Both the position numbers and the translations under genes were made by a program. The notes below the pieces were generated by a model. That model saw only the letters and a program-made list of their open reading frames with translations, searched no databases and was not told the origin of the DNA. Below are positions 59,701 to 64,000 of a DNA stretch of 64,000 nucleotides, piece after piece (position 1 is the stretch's first letter; every line of letters begins with the position of its first letter). The stretch spans positions 19,654,001-19,718,000 of the forward strand of contig CM034546.1 of assembly GCA_020055645.1 (NCBI GenBank), written 5' to 3'. This DNA is from Tomocerus qinae (lineage: Eukaryota > Arthropoda > Collembola > Entomobryomorpha > Tomoceridae).

Positions 59701-60940
59701 ATAATAAAGCAGTAAATATTTAAAAAATACTTATAACTATGCTCATAACGATGATAAAAAGTTTACTAATTACCTACTCTAAATCAGTGATCTGGCCAAG
59801 GCCCAAGGCCTTGATTGGGATGGCAGCAATACACTTAAAGTTAATGTTTATGACCTACTTTAGTAGTCCCAAACTTTGGTAGCTTTAATGCCAATTCGCG
59901 TGCTAACTCGAATTCAGGACATGATTTTTTTCAAACATTCTTGCATGAAAATGAGCCTGGGAGACATGGAAATTAAGTCATTATTAATTACCAATGGCAT
60001 TTGTTTTTGAAGTTTTATAGGCTCACCAAATATATTCTTTCCCATTTTTTATATATCATTGCAAATTATTACGAAGTGAATATCCTAAATATCCAACCTA
60101 TATTTTCATAAGCCATGTGTGATTGGTATCATTAAAGTCAATGTTTAACAACTTTCAACAGCTAAAAAGACAAAACTTCAAAAAATATTTCAGGTCTTTT
60201 TAACACGACTATTTTGCTATATTTCTTTCAATTGTTCTCTACTTCCTCGTTATCTAAAAATTACAAAATTTTCTGACACCGCGGTGGGCCTTCTCGGGTT
60301 ATGTTTTATTTAGAAAAAAAATATTGTTCAAAACGTAAAATGGATGCTCCCAGGCAAGGGCATATCCAGAAATCAAATTTAGGGGGTGCTTAAATATGTT
60401 AGTACATTTTTCTTATGTATAAAACTTGTTTTTTATTAAATTTGGAGAAATATTTAGTGTATGCTGTTTGGAACATTAGAGGGTACTTAAGCACCCTTCC
60501 TAAATTCGTCCTTGCTTTCAGGCCTAATCAAACGTTTTACATAATAACTTTAAAAATGTTATTACAACTTTTTATATAAGCAAAATTGTGCAATATCTAT
60601 TAAGGGAACATAATGCGTATATTTTATCCAATCTATCCGGTTTATTAAAATATCCGTGCAATGATAACTGCTTGCAGATTACCACAACTATTTATTTTGG
60701 CAAAAACCATATAAAAGCTGGCGAGTTAAGACTATTTTTCTGTATCTGCTCTGCGCTATTTTACTATTGTTACAGAAGCGATTTACAACTAAGGGCTAAT
60801 AAATAAATGTTTAAACTTACAATTTCCTCGTTTTCAGCTGTTGAAATGATATCACATTGAATCAAATACGCCAAAACTCTAGTTAAATCGGTTAAGTTGT
60901 TTATCATGAAAACAAGATTGTGTTTAATTTCGTTTTCCAT
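56733..60940 (-). CDS. CARD/NB-ARC/TPR/LRR protein (NLR/Apaf-1 type)
   Basis: Intracellular STAND ATPase-type receptor or death-pathway regulator. Exons on the minus strand: 60940..60821 and 59558..56733 (982 codons with stop), intron phase 0 and about 1.26 kb. Residues 1-85 look like a CARD/death-fold domain split by the intron (LVFMINNLTDLTRVLAYLIQ, then DLQKIRTVFLELLNKTNNER). The NB-ARC shows a P-loop GGVGKT at about 165-170, Walker-B-like CLWIYDNAEN at about 235-244, IITSRS, GNLPIAL at about 322-328 and SVHRFLQQVIR in the winged helix. Helical TPR-like repeats follow (RFEESVELSRFIYGELKTKT; RFKESVQLAKIIAEELKTQT). Leucine-rich repeats end the protein. The open frame just before 59558 is intronic: a TTTTTTACAG acceptor sits there. 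The C-terminus is frame-broken near 56735. Confidence 0.82.
60352..60520. mobile_element. Degenerate MITE inside the NLR intron
   Basis: GGCAAGGGCATATCCAGAAA at the left is an imperfect inverse of AATTCGTCCTTGC at the right, with GGGTGCTTAA / TTAAGCACCC inside. Related to the CAAGCACGTATCC family but without a clear target duplication. Confidence 0.5.
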
Positions 60941-61516
60941 TGTATAAAATCGAAATATTCTCACAAAAATAACAAAATAAAATGTTATGTTAGTTAACCA
61001 GCCTTAAAGTTAATGGCAGATTGGAAAGTAGTTGAATATGTATGGAATATGGTGAGTTGGCATTTTAACTTTGAGTAGTGGGATATCACTATAATATTAG
61101 CTGCACAAGTTCCTATAATTATCGTTAGATGTCTTTGAAATTTTTACTGCATGTGCACCTCATAATCAGAACTCAGAACCCCAAATGATCATTTTCATAA
61201 CGCTCAGTTTCATACAGTTAAGATTTTTTGAAAGTCTGAATTTTACATTTAGGTACAATACATTTTGCAGAGAAGTGGGCTATTTAAGAAATTCTCCTCC
61301 TACAGTTTACCATAGATATTTATGAAACGTTTTGAGGAGCTGCTAATGACCCAACCTTAATAAAGCCCTATTTTCAATTTTTTGGTTACAATAATTTTTA
61401 AAATTTGAAAATCTTCAATGTATAAGGAGTCTGGGGACAGAGTTCCGCATTGCTCGCATAGATGGCACAGACTGTAGTGCTCTGTAATGGTTTCGAGGAG
61501 CGTAGTAGTATATATA
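60941..61516. other. Intergenic, nothing recognised
   Basis: Upstream region of the NLR gene. No TATA box or other site that I can support. Confidence 0.4.
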
Positions 61517-61769
61517 TGTTACAGGAAATTTGTACAGACCGGACATATGCAAAATGCCTAGGACATATGTAAAATGAAAAACCAAAATTTTGATTTTTAA
61601 CGAACCTAACCTAATCTAAAATAACTTATTGACTGTCAATTTCACTTTCATGTAAGTTTGATTGATTTAAATTAGGTTATGTTCGTTAAAAATCAAAATT
61701 TTGGTTTTTCATTTTACATATGTCCAAGGCATTTTGCACATGTCCGGTCTGTACAAATTTCCTGTAACA
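61517..61769. mobile_element. Palindromic MITE, 253 bp
   Basis: Begins TGTTACAGGAAATTTGTACA and ends with its inverse; arms of about 95 bp meet around a short centre. TATA lies on both sides, compatible with insertion at TA-type targets. No coding. Confidence 0.75.
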
Positions 61770-61858
61770 TATACAGTAGTGTCAAATGTCAAATAACATG
61801 AAATGAAACCGAAATAGATTTTTCGGTACTATGTGAGGTTGAATTTCGTACACTATTA

Positions 61859-62465
61859 CTATATCGTCCCTTAAGCATGGAAAAAGCCTCTATCCAATTT
61901 CAGTTTGGTACAGGAATAAGCCTATGTCCAATTTTTGTTTGGCACAGGAAAAAGCCAAAATCCATTTTTTGTTTGGTACAGGAATAAGCCTAAATCCACC
62001 TTTCGTTTGGTGCAGGAAATAGCCTATCCTCTTGCAGCATTACGTAAAGTTGTCGGGGCACAGTAAGAATATACAAGTTGACGAAATGAAGTATTTATTA
62101 TTTTTATGTTGATACTTGAAATTTGTCATGCTAAAATGTACATCAGCATTATACATTTTAGCTAATTACACAATAAGACAAAAACAAAACTTTTAACGAC
62201 TCAAAGTCGGATTTTGATATTGGATAAAACTAAACTGGCTGGAAGGAACTCAAGGAAGAATGAAAGTTCAATATTTCCGCCGCCCATATTAACCATGTAT
62301 CAATACGCCCCTATAAGCTGCAAGAGGGTAGAGGCTATTTCCTGCACCAAACGAAAGGTGGATTTAGGCTTATTCCTGTACCAAACAAAAAATGTATTTT
62401 GGCTTTTTCCTGTGCCAAACAAAAAATGGACATAGGCTTATTCCTGTACCAAACTTAGATTGGAT
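61859..62465. mobile_element. Foldback element, copy 2
   Basis: Same family as 40826-41407: starts TCGTCCCTTAAGCATGG and has repeated GTTTGGTACAGGAATAAGCC blocks. The central spacer (about 62040-62325) is inverted relative to copy 1, as expected if the two copies inserted in opposite orientations. Open frames inside follow the repeat and are not genes. Confidence 0.75.
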
Positions 62466-63160
62466 TGCAGATTCTTGCAATAAACTATGAATGAAAAATG
62501 TCCCGAAGAATCCGACCAATATGAAGATGCTGCACAAGTGAATGGTAATAAGTAAGTTATGCTGCAGTGGACTTTAATGAGTTTTTAGTAGAGTTAACTA
62601 GACAACTAGACTGATTTATTCATAAAATAATTGTTACTTATATACTAATATTTGACATACAATTATACTTAAAACTAGAGTATGTAACCTAATTGACAAT
62701 AATTGATCGGGGACAGTAATCCCGATCTTACTTATTAACTGGAACTGTGTTCCACATGAAAATTAGTAAATTAGAAATTTAACCTAGAATCATTAAGTAA
62801 TTGAGGTCAATAACTTACATAATAAGGGATAATCTGGAACAACCAGATATACGTTTAACTATCGATAAATATTCAAGTATTATTAGTAAAGTACGTTATT
62901 ATCTATTATGTATATGTTGTATATGTAAATGCGGATGTGCGGTTGGGAGTCAGCGGAGAGAAACAGGATGAGAGGATAAGGAAAGGAATTAAAACATTTT
63001 CCCGGCCTTGGCTTGCCGTAGGGAAGACAAAGATAAAGAATTAATAAATACTATGTAGTAATGTGCTATTTTAGCCTATGTTAAATGACATGAGTAAGTA
63101 ACCTTAGTGATTAGATTAAAAGTTGTGGTGGATGTGGCACTGACGACTGTGGAAGCAGTT
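62466..63160. other. Intergenic; possible small first exon
   Basis: A short frame from ATG near 62488 (MNEKCPEESDQYEDAAQVNG) runs into a good donor (AAGTAAGTT, near 62552), so it could be a first exon, but no partner exon was found. Otherwise nothing. Confidence 0.3.
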
Positions 63161-63733
63161 TCAGTCTGTTCGTTGACCATCCGTCTCCAGTTGTGCAATC
63201 CTTTTCTTTGCTGTGTCCAGGAGTGATAGTGTACGTTCGTGGTCTTTTTGGAGAGACTCATATTTACTACACTGTGCTGCAGCTTCATTCTGCTGCTTAA
63301 GTAAATAATAAGAGCTACTATACAATTCACTTCTATGGATCTCTTGCAGTTCTTTTAACCTGTTTTCGAGATGTTTTGTTTCTAATATTTTTAAATCGGC
63401 TAAATCATTAGCCAATTGTTTTTCAGTCCACGTTTTTTCAATTGTGTCACTTAAAGCACGACTTTTCACGCTTAAGCGTAAGTTCATGATTCGAAGAGTC
63501 ATGTATTCTTCTTTAATGCGAGTGTACATTTCTTTATAAGTGTTTGCCGGATCCATATTAATTTTTTCCTGCTGTTCAGGAGATATACATAAAAAACTTT
63601 TTTCACTATCTGTGAAGGGTGCCGATGTTTGCTCCTCTAGGTTGACACGTTTTCTCTGGAACTCCAGGTTTTCCCCCATGGGATTTACTTCTCCCTCTGG
63701 CACCGGTCGATAGGCTGCTATCCATTTTTCCAT
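63161..63733 (-). CDS. Hypothetical coiled-coil protein
   Basis: Unrecognised. 190 aa from ATG 63733 (MEKWIAAYRPVPEG). The frame is open a little further upstream but without another ATG. The N-terminal third is likely disordered. From about residue 70 it is strongly helical with heptad character (YKEMYTRIKEEYMTLRIMNL; DLADLKILETKHLENRLKEL; LLDTAKKRIAQLETD), so a long coiled coil. No membrane segment or signal peptide. It stands alone near the right edge; 63734-64000 shows nothing further, and extra 5' exons outside the window are possible. Confidence 0.45.
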   Translation of the reverse strand: MEKWIAAYRPVPEGEVNPMGENLEFQRKRVNLEEQTSAPFTDSEKSFLCISPEQQEKINMDPANTYKEMYTRIKEEYMTLRIMNLRLSVKSRALSDTIEKTWTEKQLANDLADLKILETKHLENRLKELQEIHRSELYSSSYYLLKQQNEAAAQCSKYESLQKDHERTLSLLDTAKKRIAQLETDGQRTD

Positions 63734-64000
63734 TTTGGAGTTGAAGATAGTTAACAAATGCACTTTTAACTGTTTATGAGTATTTTGACTATAAGTCAAG
63801 TAAAATTAACACTGATAGGGGGCAAGTAGTAGTAGGTAAGTAGCTAAGTGAATAAGTACCTTAGTAGACACTGACACAATCGTTTCAATAATAGGAGTGA
63901 AGAGAATAAAAAGTGTAAATTGTGTGTGCTGGGCTATTCGCTGTGCAACTGTTCGTTAACATTTATAGTGCTGATAAAACTAAACCACACGCTTATTTTT

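Noticed and set aside
62214..62435. Small plus-strand protein
   Set aside because: Lies wholly inside the foldback element, and a similar frame appears in the other copy at 40860-41099.

Overview
The window is eukaryotic, AT-rich, intron-containing DNA that looks like the genome of a soil hexapod, most probably a springtail (Collembola). The reasons are ZAD-type C2H2 zinc-finger genes, secreted C-type lectins, peritrophin (CBM14) chitin-binding proteins, an AA15-type copper monooxygenase, a divergent ionotropic receptor, short GT-AG introns, and many foldback/MITE repeats. The species call is inference.

Layout. 31-8512 (minus): two tandem ZAD/C2H2 genes. The downstream one is complete (6 exons, 22 fingers) and the other runs off the left edge. 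8.7-12.1 kb: repeats, including a 696-bp hAT-like MITE with an 8-bp target duplication. 12.1-27.9 kb: a secreted chitin/lectin cluster. It holds three lectins without CBM14 domains, one lectin with two CBM14 domains and one protein with four CBM14 domains, rearranged by two overlapping inverted duplications. 28.3-29.5 kb (minus): an apolipoprotein-L-like gene. 30.2-31.2 kb: a broken GMC oxidoreductase. 31.9-32.8 kb (minus): an AA15-like LPMO. 33.7-34.5 kb: a fifth lectin. 35.4-37.2 kb: a secreted, bacterial-type cholesterol-oxidase-like flavoprotein with a frameshift. 38.1-40.0 kb (minus): an ionotropic receptor. 40-49.5 kb: mostly repeats, namely a foldback element, a decayed non-LTR retrotransposon, two tandem arrays, hairpins and an inverted pair of seven-residue-repeat ORFs. 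49.8-50.5 kb (minus): a secreted beta/gamma-crystallin-like protein. 52-61 kb (minus): an F-box gene, an LRR relic and a CARD/NB-ARC/TPR/LRR gene of NLR/Apaf-1 type. 61.5-62.5 kb: two foldback elements. 63.2-63.7 kb (minus): a coiled-coil gene.

How the parts relate. The lectins, CBM14 proteins and LPMO are all secreted, and the CBM14 proteins and LPMO are predicted to act on chitin, which suggests cuticle, gut lining or defence roles. The NLR-type gene is intracellular and may sense danger or control cell death. Exon models were built by hand from splice sites and reading phase. Every multi-exon model given with exact ends closes in frame, except where a frameshift is stated. Three genes (GMC, cholesterol oxidase-like, NLR) carry single-base frame breaks, which may be true decay or residual assembly indels.
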